This document shows positions 34,194 through 44,719 of a DNA stretch of 64,000 nt, piece after piece. Below the pieces are notes generated by a model. That model was not told where the DNA came from, searched no databases, and was given only the letters and a program-made list of their open reading frames with translations. Source of the stretch: TMP-86 sp964247385 (GTDB taxonomy: Bacteria; Pseudomonadota; Gammaproteobacteria; Steroidobacterales; Steroidobacteraceae); contig CAXTUB010000014.1 of assembly GCA_964247385.1 (NCBI GenBank), positions 1 to 64,000 of the forward strand. Direction: 5' to 3'. A program made the translations under genes and the position numbers. How positions within the stretch are numbered: the stretch's first letter is position 1; each line of letters starts with the position of its first letter.

Positions 34194-37050
34194 GCTTGCG
34201 CACCGGAAAAGGTTCGGCCTCGCCGCGGGCTCGCGCGAGAGTCGCGCGCAAGTACCGGCCGGTGTGTGAGGCCGGATTGGCCGCGATTTCCTCGGGGGTG
34301 CCCGTCGCAATAATGCGGCCGCCATCCACGCCGCCCTCGGGCCCCAGGTCGATGACCCAATCCGCGGTCTTGATCACGTCCAAGTTGTGCTCGATGACGA
34401 TCAAGGTGTTGCCCTCATCGCGCAGCCGCTGCAGAACTTTGAGAAGCTGCTGAATGTCGGTGAAATGCAGACCGGTGGTCGGTTCATCGAGAATATACAG
34501 CGTGCGGCCAGTGGCGCGTTTCGAAAGCTCCTTGGCCAGCTTGACGCGCTGCGCCTCGCCGCCTGAAAGAGTGGTCGCGCTTTGTCCGAGCCGCACATAC
34601 GAAAGACCGACATCCGAGAGAGTCTTGAGCTTGGGTGCAACGGTCGGCACCGCTTCGAAGAACGGCAACGCTTCTTCCACGGTCATGTTCAGCACTTCGA
34701 AAATATTGAGTCCTTTGAAGCGGATCTCGAGGGTCTCGCGGTTGTAACGCCGGCCCTTGCACACATCGCAAGGCACATAGACGTCGGCGAGAAAGTGCAT
34801 CTCCACCTGGATGACGCCGTCACCCTGGCATGCTTCACAGCGCCCGCCTTTGACGTTGAAGCTGAAGCGTCCCGCGCCATAGCCGCGCGCTCGTGCTTCG
34901 GGAACCGCCGCAAACATTTCGCGGATCGGCGCGAACAAACCGGTGTAGGTCGCGGGATTGGAGCGCGGCGTGCGGCCGATGGGGCTTTGATCGATATCGA
35001 TCACACGATCGATGGCATCCAGTCCGGTGATGCGCTCGAAGGGCGCGTTGCCTGGCTGCGCACGGTTCAACTGAGTTGCAATCGCGCGAAACAATGTGTC
35101 ATTGACCAAAGTGGACTTTCCGGAACCCGACACGCCCGTGACGCAGGTCAGTGCTCCGAGAGGAAATTCCGCGGTGACGTTACGTAAGTTGTTCGCACTC
35201 GCGCCAATCACGCGCAAACCACGCGATACATCGACCGGGCGCCGCTTCGCGGGCACTTCGATGCGGCGATCACCATTCAAGAATTGACCGGTGATCGAGC
35301 GCGGGTTCGCCGCCACCTCGGCGGGCGTGCCCTGCGCAATGACTTCGCCGCCGTGCACTCCCGCGCCCGGTCCTAAATCGACGACGTGATCGGCTTGCCG
35401 AATGGCGTCCTCGTCATGCTCCACCACGATGACGGTGTTCCCCAAGTTGCGCAACCGCACCAGCGTGTCGAGGAGCCGCTGATTGTCGCGCTGATGCAAG
35501 CCGATGGAAGGCTCATCCAGAATGTACATGACTCCGACGAGGCCGGAGCCGATTTGACTTGCGAGGCGAATTCGCTGCGATTCGCCGCCCGACAACGTCT
35601 CGGCGCTCCGGTCCAAAGTGAGATAGCGAAGGCCCACGTTCGCCAGAAATCCGAGCCGGCTTTGAATCTCCGCGATGACTTTGGAGGCAATTTCGCCGCG
35701 CCACCCGGGCAATTCGAGTCCGCCGAACCAGGCGGCCGCGTGCGCCACGGAAAATGCCGAAACCTGCGGCACGGTGAGATCACCCACGAATACATTGCGC
35801 GCCGCCTCGTTGAGACGCGATCCCAGACATTCCGGGCAGGCGCGGACGCCGCGATACTTTCCGAGCTCTTCGCGCACCGCAGCAGACTCGGTTTCTTCGT
35901 AGCGCCGCTCGAGATTGCGGACAATGCCCTCGAACGCGTGACGCTTGCGCACCGTGCTGCCCTTGCCGTCGAGATACTTGAACTCGATTTCCTCGCCGGC
36001 GCTGCCATACAGAATGACCCGCTGAGCGCGCTCCGAGAGAGTCTCGAATGGCGCCTCGATGTCGAAGCCGTAGTGCTTGGCAAGCGACTGGATGAGCTGG
36101 AAGTAATAGGTGCTGCGCCGGTCCCAGCCGCGCACCGCGCCGCCCGCAAGCGACAACTCCGCGTTACCGATGATTTTCTCGGGATCGAAAAATTCTTGCG
36201 TGCCGAGGCCGTCGCAACTCGGACACGCGCCGGCGGGACTGTTGAATGAGAAGAGACGCGGCGTCAGCTCGCCGATCGAAAAGTTGCAAATCGGACAGGC
36301 AAACTTATTGGAGAAGATGCGCTCTTCGCCCTGCCCCTGAAGCGGGGCGAGGCGGGCGACGCCATTGCCAAGCTTGAGCGCAGTCTCGAATGACTCGGCC
36401 AGGCGCTGAGCGATGTCGGCGCGCACCTTGAAGCGGTCGATGACGGCCTCGATGGTGTGCTTGCGCCTCTTGTCGAGAGCCGGTGCCGCGTCGAGCTCGA
36501 CGACTTTGTCATCGATCCGCGCCCGCACGAAGCCCCGCGACTGCAGGTCGCGCAGCACATCGCCATGCTCGCCTTTGCGGTCTACCACGACCGGCGCGAG
36601 CAACATGAGCGCGGACTCTTCCTTCAAGGCTAGCGTCGCATCGACCATTTGGCTCACCGTTTGTGCGGTCAAGTCGCTGCCGTGCGTCGGACAGCGCGGC
36701 TGACCTGCGCGAGCGAACAGCAGCCGCAGATAATCATGAATCTCGGTCACGGTGCCCACGGTCGAGCGCGGATTGTGCGAAGTCGCCTTCTGCTCGATGG
36801 AGATTGCGGGCGACAGGCCCTCGATGGAATCGACATCGGGCTTTTCCATCATGGAGAGAAACTGCCGCGCATAGGCCGACAGTGATTCCACGTAGCGGCG
36901 CTGGCCTTCGGCATAAATGGTATCGAATGCAAGCGAGGATTTGCCCGAGCCGGACGGCCCGGTGAACACGATCAGCCGGTCGCGCGGCAACTCGAGATCG
37001 AAATTCTTGAGGTTGTGCGTGCGCGCGCCGCGAATGCGTATGCTCTGCAT
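34186..37050 (-). CDS. uvrA: Excinuclease ABC subunit A
   Basis: UvrA, 954 residues, damage sensor of nucleotide excision repair with UvrB. Two ABC ATPase halves: Walker A GPSGSGKSSLAFDTIYAEGQ and GVSGSGKSTLVNDTLF, signature LSGGESQRIRLASQIG and LSGGEAQRVKLAKELS, Walker B YILDEPSIGLH and YILDEPTTGLHF. Zinc modules are CPICNFSIGELTPRLF...CPSC and CEACQGDGVIQVEMHF...CDVC. All are intact. Length is as in E. coli (about 940). Divergent from an MFS gene and ssb, an order shared with Pseudomonas. Confidence 0.98.
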   Translation of the reverse strand: MQSIRIRGARTHNLKNFDLELPRDRLIVFTGPSGSGKSSLAFDTIYAEGQRRYVESLSAYARQFLSMMEKPDVDSIEGLSPAISIEQKATSHNPRSTVGTVTEIHDYLRLLFARAGQPRCPTHGSDLTAQTVSQMVDATLALKEESALMLLAPVVVDRKGEHGDVLRDLQSRGFVRARIDDKVVELDAAPALDKRRKHTIEAVIDRFKVRADIAQRLAESFETALKLGNGVARLAPLQGQGEERIFSNKFACPICNFSIGELTPRLFSFNSPAGACPSCDGLGTQEFFDPEKIIGNAELSLAGGAVRGWDRRSTYYFQLIQSLAKHYGFDIEAPFETLSERAQRVILYGSAGEEIEFKYLDGKGSTVRKRHAFEGIVRNLERRYEETESAAVREELGKYRGVRACPECLGSRLNEAARNVFVGDLTVPQVSAFSVAHAAAWFGGLELPGWRGEIASKVIAEIQSRLGFLANVGLRYLTLDRSAETLSGGESQRIRLASQIGSGLVGVMYILDEPSIGLHQRDNQRLLDTLVRLRNLGNTVIVVEHDEDAIRQADHVVDLGPGAGVHGGEVIAQGTPAEVAANPRSITGQFLNGDRRIEVPAKRRPVDVSRGLRVIGASANNLRNVTAEFPLGALTCVTGVSGSGKSTLVNDTLFRAIATQLNRAQPGNAPFERITGLDAIDRVIDIDQSPIGRTPRSNPATYTGLFAPIREMFAAVPEARARGYGAGRFSFNVKGGRCEACQGDGVIQVEMHFLADVYVPCDVCKGRRYNRETLEIRFKGLNIFEVLNMTVEEALPFFEAVPTVAPKLKTLSDVGLSYVRLGQSATTLSGGEAQRVKLAKELSKRATGRTLYILDEPTTGLHFTDIQQLLKVLQRLRDEGNTLIVIEHNLDVIKTADWVIDLGPEGGVDGGRIIATGTPEEIAANPASHTGRYLRATLARARGEAEPFPVRKRA

Positions 37051-37107
37051 GGAATTAGGAATTCTGCATGGGTACGCGAGTTATGATACCCGCCCACACG
37101 AAGTGCA

Positions 37108-38301
37108 ATGTCCGCCAGCGTAGAAATTCCCGCCCAGCTCCGAATGAGCGCGCACGAGCGCCGCGCCACCGCCGCTCTGACCGGCATTTACGCGACTCGC
37201 ATTCTCGGGTTGTTCTTGCTGCTGCCCGTTCTCGATCTCTACGTGCGTTCGCTTCCCGGAGGGTCGCAACAGTGGGCAGGGCTCGCCGTGGGCGCGTACG
37301 CGCTCGCGCAAGGCCTATTGCAGATACCGGCGGGCCGATTATCGGATCGCATCGGCCGCCGGCCCGTCATTCTCGGCGGTCTCGCGTTGTTCGTGTTGGG
37401 CTCGCTACTTGGCGCCGCTGCGCACAGCGTTGCGGCCGTCGTGGCAGCGCGCCTTCTACAGGGCGCCGGTGCGATTTCATCGGCGGTCACGGCGCTCCTC
37501 GCCGATGTCACCCGGCCGACGGTGCGCACACGCGCCATGGCCATCATCGGCATCAGCATCGGGCTGTGCTTCGTGGTCTCCCTGCTTGCCGGGCCGCCGC
37601 TCGATGGCGCTTTCGGCGTCCAGGGAATTTTCATGAGCATGGCATTGCTCGGTGTAGCCGCGGCGTTCTCACTTTGGTGGGTGCCCGTGCAACCTTTGTC
37701 CAATCGCGGCGCGGGCACGCCGTTATTGCACGCCTCGCTCTGGCGCGCCCCGTTGCTGCAGACCTACATCGGTATATTCAGCGTGCATTTCTCACTCACT
37801 TCCATCTTCATTGTGGTGCCGCAGATTCTGCGCGATGAGCTTGCACTACCGCTTCCGTTGCATTGGCGCGTGTATGCCATCGTGTTTGCCGCCTCTCTCC
37901 TCATTACGGTTCCTCTATTGCGCGGGTTCGAGCGGTCGAGTGCACCGGAACGCATCACGCGCATGGGCATTGCCATGCTCGCGGCGGCGCTGATCGTGCT
38001 CGCGATCGTTCCGGAGCGCGCCTACGCGGCGGTTGCGAGTCTGGTGGGTTTTTTCGGGGCGTTCAATTTTCTCGAGGCGCAGCTGCCCGCGCGGCTGTCG
38101 CTGGTAGCGCCGGCTGAATCGCGCGGCTCTGCCATGGGAATTTTTGCAACCGCGCAATTCATCGGGGCGGGGGTGGGCGGCGCGGCAGCCGGTCTCATCG
38201 TCAACTCCCGCGCCGGTGTGCATGGCGTGTTTGGCATTGCCGCCTTGGTGGTATGCGGCTGGCTCGCAAGCTTTCATTATCTGCAGAAACGCGCCGAATA
38301 G
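37108..38301 (+). CDS. MFS transporter of the uvrA-ssb intergenic type
   Basis: A 397-residue major facilitator protein with about 12 hydrophobic segments. The first cytoplasmic loop is GRLSDRIGRRPVILGGLALF. Motif-like VTALLADVTRPTVRTRAMAI is typical of the YajR-like group. Pseudomonas and other gammaproteobacteria also have an MFS gene between uvrA and ssb. Substrate unknown. Starts at ATG 37108, 57 bp from the divergent uvrA start. Confidence 0.88.
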   Translation: MSASVEIPAQLRMSAHERRATAALTGIYATRILGLFLLLPVLDLYVRSLPGGSQQWAGLAVGAYALAQGLLQIPAGRLSDRIGRRPVILGGLALFVLGSLLGAAAHSVAAVVAARLLQGAGAISSAVTALLADVTRPTVRTRAMAIIGISIGLCFVVSLLAGPPLDGAFGVQGIFMSMALLGVAAAFSLWWVPVQPLSNRGAGTPLLHASLWRAPLLQTYIGIFSVHFSLTSIFIVVPQILRDELALPLPLHWRVYAIVFAASLLITVPLLRGFERSSAPERITRMGIAMLAAALIVLAIVPERAYAAVASLVGFFGAFNFLEAQLPARLSLVAPAESRGSAMGIFATAQFIGAGVGGAAAGLIVNSRAGVHGVFGIAALVVCGWLASFHYLQKRAE

Positions 38302-38363
38302 TCGCGCGGTGCGCTCGCCGCTGCGGTGTACAATTCAAACGCAAACCTCGGCAGGAGTTTCCC

Positions 38364-38837
38364 ATGGCTCGCGGCGTCAACAAGGTCATTCTCGTAGGCA
38401 ATCTCGGCGGAGATCCGGAAACTCGTTCCATGCCGAGCGGCACGTCCGTCACCAATATCCGCATCGCCACCAGCGAATCGTGGAAGGACAAGGCGTCCGG
38501 CGCCCAGCAGGAACGCACCGAGTGGCACAGCATCGCGCTGTTCGGCCGGCTCGGCGAAGTTGCCGCGGAATATTTGCGCAAAGGCTCGCAGGTGTTCATC
38601 GAAGGAAAGTTGCGCACGCGCAAGTGGCAGGACAAGCAAGGCAACGACCGCTACACCACGGAAATCATCGCCGACAATATGCAAATGCTTGGCGGCCGCG
38701 GTGGCGGCGGCGGCATGGGGGGTGGCATGGGCTCGGAGCGCGGGGGCGGTGCCCAATCTGCACCGCGCGATGAATACGATCAAGCGCCGGTGTCTGCCGG
38801 CGGAAAAGACGAATTTGACGACGACATTCCGTTTTAG
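38364..38837 (+). CDS. ssb: Single-stranded DNA-binding protein
   Basis: SSB, 157 residues from ATG 38364 with CAGGAG upstream. The OB fold (MARGVNKVILVGNLGGDPET, EWHSIALFGRLGEVAAEYLR, KGSQVFIEGKLRTRKWQDKQ) covers roughly residues 1-108. A Gly-rich linker (GGGGGMGGGMGSERGG region) leads to the acidic tail ending DDDIPF, the docking site for repair and replication partners. Canonical tetrameric SSB. Confidence 0.97.
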   Translation: MARGVNKVILVGNLGGDPETRSMPSGTSVTNIRIATSESWKDKASGAQQERTEWHSIALFGRLGEVAAEYLRKGSQVFIEGKLRTRKWQDKQGNDRYTTEIIADNMQMLGGRGGGGGMGGGMGSERGGGAQSAPRDEYDQAPVSAGGKDEFDDDIPF

Positions 38838-38862
38838 CAGCCCATCCGGCGGCTTTTAGGCT

Positions 38863-39396
38863 TCAATCGTCGGCAATTTCCTCACCGGGGAATAGCGCAT
38901 CGTTAAATCCGAATTGCGCTAAGTCGCGAATGCGCCGAGGGTATAAAATGCCATCGAGATGATCGACTTCGTGTTGCACGACTCGGGCGTGAAAATTGAC
39001 CGCTTCTCTACGAATTGGCTTGCCGTTCTCATCAAACCCGGAATAGGCCAGCCCGCGGTGACGAGGCACGATGCCGCGCATTCCAGGCACCGAAAGGCAT
39101 CCCTCCCAGCCGTCGACCAGCTCTTCGCTGAAACCCGACAGCTCGGGATTGACGAGCACGGTGAAGGGCACTTCCTCGGCTTGCGGATAGCGCGGGTTGG
39201 AGCCGACCCCGAAAATGACCACGCGCCAGGGCACGCCGATTTGCGGCGCGGCCAAGCCGGCGCCGTTCAAGTGCTGCATGGTGTCTTTCATATCCGTGAG
39301 AAGCGCGGCAAGCTCGGGTGTGCCGAACGCCTCGACCGGGCGCGATATGCCGAGCAGGCGCGCATCGCCCATCTTTAAGACTTCTCTGACTGCCAT
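38863..39396 (-). CDS. def: Peptide deformylase
   Basis: A 177-residue deformylase that removes the formyl group from nascent N-terminal Met. All three motifs are present: GAGLAAPQIG, EGCLSVPG (Cys metal ligand) and QHEVDHLDG (HEXXH). The sequence REVLKMGDARLLGISRPVEA is the usual N-terminus. It is not next to fmt, so another def copy may exist elsewhere. Convergent with ssb (25 bp between stops); divergent from miaB (19 bp between starts). Confidence 0.95.
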   Translation of the reverse strand: MAVREVLKMGDARLLGISRPVEAFGTPELAALLTDMKDTMQHLNGAGLAAPQIGVPWRVVIFGVGSNPRYPQAEEVPFTVLVNPELSGFSEELVDGWEGCLSVPGMRGIVPRHRGLAYSGFDENGKPIRREAVNFHARVVQHEVDHLDGILYPRRIRDLAQFGFNDALFPGEEIADD

Positions 39397-39415
39397 ATCC
39401 GCTTCCGCTCGCTCG

Positions 39416-40755
39416 ATGCCTCAGCGTCTATATATCAAAACTTTCGGTTGTCAGATGAATGAATACGATTCGAGCAAGATGCTCGACGTGCTCGCGCAAG
39501 CTGAAGGGCTGGAGGCCGTTGCAAATGCTGACGAGGCTGACGTGCTGCTGGTCAACACTTGCTCCATCCGGGAGAAGGCACAGGAGAAGGTGTTTTCACT
39601 TCTGGGCGAGTGGCGCGCGCTCAAGGCGCAGCGCCCGCACGTCATCATCGGCGTGGGCGGATGCGTCGCATCGCAAGAAGGAGCGGGCATCACCACGCGC
39701 GCACCGTTTGTCGATCTCGTATTCGGTCCTCAAACCCTGCATCGCCTGCCGGCGATGTTGCAAGCCGTGCGCGCCGGAGGCAGGCCGCAGATCGACGTCA
39801 GTTTTCCGGAAATCGAAAAGTTCGATGCGCTGCCCCGGCCACGCAGCTCCAAGGTGACGCAGTTCATTTCCATCATGGAGGGCTGCAGCAAGTATTGCAG
39901 TTTCTGCGTGGTGCCGTACACCCGCGGCGAGGAGGTGAGCCGGCCGCTCGAAGATGTGGTTGCCGAGGCTCGAGCGTATGCCGATGGGGGCGCGCGCGAG
40001 TTGACATTGCTCGGCCAGAACGTCAATGCCTATGCAGGCCGAATGGCGGGCGGCGCCGTCGCGGATCTCGCGGTGCTCGTTCACGCGATCGCACGCATCG
40101 AAGCCATTGAGCGCATCCGGTTCACCACGTCGCACCCGCTCGACTTCAGCGCAAGTCTCATCGAAGCGTTTGCGACGCAGCCGAAGCTTGCGAATTTTTT
40201 GCATTTGCCCGTGCAAAGCGGCTCCGATCGGGTGCTTGCGCGCATGAAGCGGGGCTATACCGTGCTCGAGTTCAAGCAGAAAATTCGTGCGCTCAAGGCC
40301 GTTCGTCCCGACATCGACGTGTCCTCCGACTTCATCGTGGGGTTTCCCGGCGAGACGGAAGAGGATTTCGCGGCGACGCTCAAGCTCGTGCGCGAAGTAG
40401 GTTTCGATCAGTCATTCTCTTTCTTGTACAGCCCCCGGCCCGGCACACCCGCGGCTTCGCTTCCGGACGAAGTGCCCGCACAAATACGGCATCGCCGCTT
40501 GAGCGAATTGCAGTCCCTGCTGTCGATGCAGGCCGCATCCATTTCACGGCGAATGGTGGGCAGCCGGCAGCGGGTGCTCGTCGAACGGCATGCAAAGCGC
40601 AATCCGCTGGAGCTTGCCGGCCGCACTGAAAACAATCGTTGGGTGAATTTCGCCGGGCCGCGCGATTTGATCGGGCAGTTTGCCGATGTGCTGATCGTCG
40701 ACACGCGCGCCAATTCCCTGCGCGGCCGCTGGCCGGGCTCGCAGCTCGAGTCCGA

Positions 40756-40765
<10 letters not shown>
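39416..40765 (+). CDS. miaB: tRNA-2-methylthio-N6-dimethylallyladenosine synthase
   Basis: MiaB, 449 residues from ATG 39416; upstream in-frame extension overlaps def and is rejected. It methylthiolates A37 of tRNAs reading UNN codons. The auxiliary cluster ligands are Cys12 (KTFGCQMNEYDSS), Cys49 (NTCSIREKAQE) and Cys83 (GVGGCVASQEG). The radical-SAM triad is Cys157, Cys161 and Cys164 (GCSKYCSFCVVPYTRG). A TRAM domain closes the protein. First gene of the chain to lptE. Confidence 0.97.
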
Positions 40766-41747
<982 letters not shown>

Positions 41748-41748
<1 letters not shown>

Positions 41749-42230
41749 TGCGGGCTTCGATCGATGTCCACGTGCATGCCAGACGGCCTTGGGCGCCTGC
41801 GCCCGCACGGCTGCGCGCATGGGCGCTGTCTGCGCTGTCGGCCGAGCCCAGCTCGATGCTATCCATCCGCGTGGTCGGTGCATGCGCCGCGCGGCGCTTG
41901 AATGCGCGCTTTCGCGGGCGCGATTACGCGACCAACGTGCTGTCGTTTCCCGGCGCGGGCCTTACCCCCGATGGCACGCGCTGGCTCGGCGATGTCGTGA
42001 TCTGCGCCCCCGTGGTGGCACGCGAGGCGCGAGCGCAGCGTAAGGACATCCACGCGCATTGGGCGCACATGACGGTGCACGGCGTGCTTCACTTGCTGGG
42101 TTTCGACCACTTGAATGAGAGGGACGCGCGACACATGGAAGCGCGTGAGGTGCGCCTGTTGTCGAAGGCCGGGTTTGCGAATCCGTATCGGCCGTGCTCG
42201 AAAGCGGCGCTGCGAAAAAAGGCGGCCTGA
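41748..42230 (+). CDS. ybeY: Endoribonuclease YbeY
   Basis: A 160-residue UPF0054 protein from ATG 41748 (TTG 41745 in frame). The zinc site is HGVLHLLGFDH (H-x3-H-x5-H pattern), preceded by the conserved NVLSFPGAGL. YbeY matures 16S rRNA 3' ends and helps ribosome quality control. GGAG lies 4 nt before the start. The reading VNARFRGRDYATNVLSF-like stretch RLNARFRGRDYATNVLSF is typical. Confidence 0.93.
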
Positions 42231-43088
42231 GTGCCCGAATCGCGCGATACCGGAAGCACCGGCCGTTGGCTGAAGCGAATCACGCAGTCCATGACTGGCG
42301 AGGCGCGCGATGTGCCTGAGCTGGTCGAGGACTTGCGCGCGGCGAGTGAGCGCGGCCTGTTCGACGGCGACGCCCAGGTCATGCTCGAAGGCGTGCTGTC
42401 GGTGGCTGAAATGCAAGTGCGGGACATCATGGTGCCGCGCTCGCAAATGGTGGTGGTGGCGCGTGACGATTCAGCGGAAGGGGTTTTGCGTACCGTGGTC
42501 GAGTCGGGTCATTCGCGCTTTCCCGTGATCGGCGATGACCGCGACAAGGTGGTTGGCGTGTTGCTGGCGAAAGACTTGCTGCGTTTGCAAAGCCCCAACG
42601 CCGAGCAGTTCGACATCCGCGAATTCATGCGTCCCGCCACGTTCGTTCCTGAAAGCAAGCGGCTCAACGTATTGCTCAAAGAATTTCGCCGCAGTCACAG
42701 CCACATTGCCCTGGTCGCGGACGAATACGGCGGCGTCGCCGGTCTGGTCACCATCGAAGACGTCATCGAACAAATCGTCGGCGACATCGACGATGAGCAT
42801 GATATCGATGAAGATCAGAATATCCGGCGCGAACGTGAACGCGAATTCAACGTGCGCGCGCTCACGCCCATCGAGGAGTTCAACACCTACTTTGGCACGG
42901 CGTTTGCCGATGATGAGTACGATACGATTGGCGGCCTGCTGATGCACGAGTTCGGCCGGCTGCCGCGCCGCGGCGAGGCGATTCAAGTCGGCCAGCTGGA
43001 TTTCAGGATTCTGCGCGCCGACCGGCGGCGCATCGATTCGCTGCGGGTGACCACGCCGAACGCGCCGAGCCCAGACGCGTCCGTGTAA
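42231..43088 (+). CDS. corC: CBS-domain transporter-associated protein (CorC/YbeX)
   Basis: A 285-residue CorC/YbeX protein, GTG start directly after the ybeY stop. It has two CBS domains (VRDIMVPRSQMVVVARDD, FPVIGDDRDKVVGVLLAKDL and ALVADEYGGVAGLVTIEDVI) and a C-terminal CorC-HlyC domain (VRALTPIEEFNTYFGTAFAD, YDTIGGLLMHEFGRLPRRGE). In E. coli it is linked to magnesium/cobalt handling and, through its operon, to ribosome function. Same gene order as in E. coli. Confidence 0.95.
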   Translation: MPESRDTGSTGRWLKRITQSMTGEARDVPELVEDLRAASERGLFDGDAQVMLEGVLSVAEMQVRDIMVPRSQMVVVARDDSAEGVLRTVVESGHSRFPVIGDDRDKVVGVLLAKDLLRLQSPNAEQFDIREFMRPATFVPESKRLNVLLKEFRRSHSHIALVADEYGGVAGLVTIEDVIEQIVGDIDDEHDIDEDQNIRREREREFNVRALTPIEEFNTYFGTAFADDEYDTIGGLLMHEFGRLPRRGEAIQVGQLDFRILRADRRRIDSLRVTTPNAPSPDASV

Positions 43089-43096
43089 TGCCGTGA

Positions 43097-44680
43097 GTGA
43101 GCCCATCGCGATTCGCGGCGTACACTTCGGCGCAGAGCTTCCCTAGACGCGCGGCGCGCTTCTTTCACACCGTGCAACGATTCTTCAGGCCAGCGGCCGC
43201 ATTCATTGCGGGCGCTTTGCTCAACCTAGCGTTCGCGCCGTTTGGTCTGTGGCCTCTTGGCTTGGCCGCGCCTGCAGCGTTCTTTCTGCTGCTTCGCAAT
43301 GTTCCCGCGCGGGGCGCGGCACTGATCGGTGCGGGATTCGGGGCCGGCCTATTCAGCTTCGGCACCTATTGGCTCTACACCAGCATCCATCACTTCGGCG
43401 CCGCGCCCATTTGGCTCACGCTCCTATTGCAAGCCGCGCTCGTGGCCATCATGGCGTTTTACTCCGCGGTGCTCGCACTCCTCGCCAATCGCTTTTGGCC
43501 GCGCGACGGCGCGGTGCGTCACTGGTTGGTGTTGCCGGGACTCTGGGTATTGCTCGAATGGGTGCGCGGCTGGGCATTGAGCGGCTTTCCATGGCTGAGT
43601 CTCGGCTATGCGTTCATCGATGCGCCGCTCGCAGGCTTTGCGCCGTTGCTCGGTGTCTATGGAGTCACTTGGGCGGCGGCCTATGTCGCGGTCTGCATCG
43701 CGGTGTTGCTATCGCCGCGACAGGCCGGTTCGCAGCGTGCGCTGGCACTGGGTCTCGCCATCGCTCTGTGCGGATTGCCGGCTGCGTTGCGGCGCGTGGA
43801 TTTCACGGTGAGCGCAGGTGCGCGCTTCCCCGCCGCCATCGTGCAAGGCGCCATTCCACAAGATGAAAAATGGCTGGACTCGAACCGCGATGCGACATTG
43901 ATTCGATACGCGCATCTCACGGCCGAGCGCGCATGGGGCGCGCGCTTGATCGTTTGGCCCGAAGCCGCACTCCCTGTGCTCGCCAACGATCTCGGGGATT
44001 ATTTGGGCGCGCTTGCCGCCGCCGGCCGCAAACATGCGGCGGACTTCGCCATCGGCCTGGTGCGCTACGAGCCGCAAAATGACAGCTATCGCAATGGTCT
44101 GCTGGTGCTGAGCGAGGGCGGCGAGGGCTGGTACTACAAGCGGCGCCTGGTGCCGTTCGGCGAATTTTTTCCGGTGCCGGCGTTCGTGCGTTCTTGGATG
44201 CGGTTGATGAGCCTTCCGTACACGGACATGACCCCGGGCAGCGAGCGGCAGCCTCTACTGCACGCGGCGGGCCAGCCGCTCGGCGTCACGATTTGCTACG
44301 AAGACGCCTACGGCTCGCAACAGCTCGATGTGTTGCGGCAGGCGACCGTGCTCATCAACGTGACCAACAACGCATGGTATGGGGATTCGACCGCGCCTCA
44401 TCAACATCTGCAGATCTCGCGCATGCGCGCGCTCGAGGCGCAGCGCAATCTCATCCGCAGCGCCAACGATGGAATCAGCGCGCTCATCGATGCGCGCGGG
44501 CAGGTAGCCGCCCGACTGCCGCAATTCGTGCCCGGGGTGCTGCGCGTGCAGGTGGAGCCGCGGCGCGGACTCACGCCGTATGCGCGCGCAGGCAATTATC
44601 CCGTACTGTGTGCGGCTTCGGCGCTGCTGGCGCTTGCGCTGGCGCTGCGCAGACGGCGCGCGCGGCGCTTGCTGCCGTAA
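43097..44680 (+). CDS. lnt: Apolipoprotein N-acyltransferase
   Basis: Lnt, up to 527 residues with GTG 43097; an in-frame GTG at 43172 (MQRFFRPAAAFIAGALLNL) would remove 25 residues and may be the true start. It has about six membrane segments plus a periplasmic nitrilase-like domain that adds the third acyl chain to lipoproteins. Catalytic residues can be placed at Glu in VWPEAALPV, Lys in WYYKRRLVPFGEFFPV and Cys in GVTICYEDAYGSQ. It precedes leuS. Confidence 0.94.
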   Translation: MSPSRFAAYTSAQSFPRRAARFFHTVQRFFRPAAAFIAGALLNLAFAPFGLWPLGLAAPAAFFLLLRNVPARGAALIGAGFGAGLFSFGTYWLYTSIHHFGAAPIWLTLLLQAALVAIMAFYSAVLALLANRFWPRDGAVRHWLVLPGLWVLLEWVRGWALSGFPWLSLGYAFIDAPLAGFAPLLGVYGVTWAAAYVAVCIAVLLSPRQAGSQRALALGLAIALCGLPAALRRVDFTVSAGARFPAAIVQGAIPQDEKWLDSNRDATLIRYAHLTAERAWGARLIVWPEAALPVLANDLGDYLGALAAAGRKHAADFAIGLVRYEPQNDSYRNGLLVLSEGGEGWYYKRRLVPFGEFFPVPAFVRSWMRLMSLPYTDMTPGSERQPLLHAAGQPLGVTICYEDAYGSQQLDVLRQATVLINVTNNAWYGDSTAPHQHLQISRMRALEAQRNLIRSANDGISALIDARGQVAARLPQFVPGVLRVQVEPRRGLTPYARAGNYPVLCAASALLALALALRRRRARRLLP

Positions 44681-44719
44681 TTCGGCACAATGCACAGACT
44701 GCCACAGGGAACATACTCG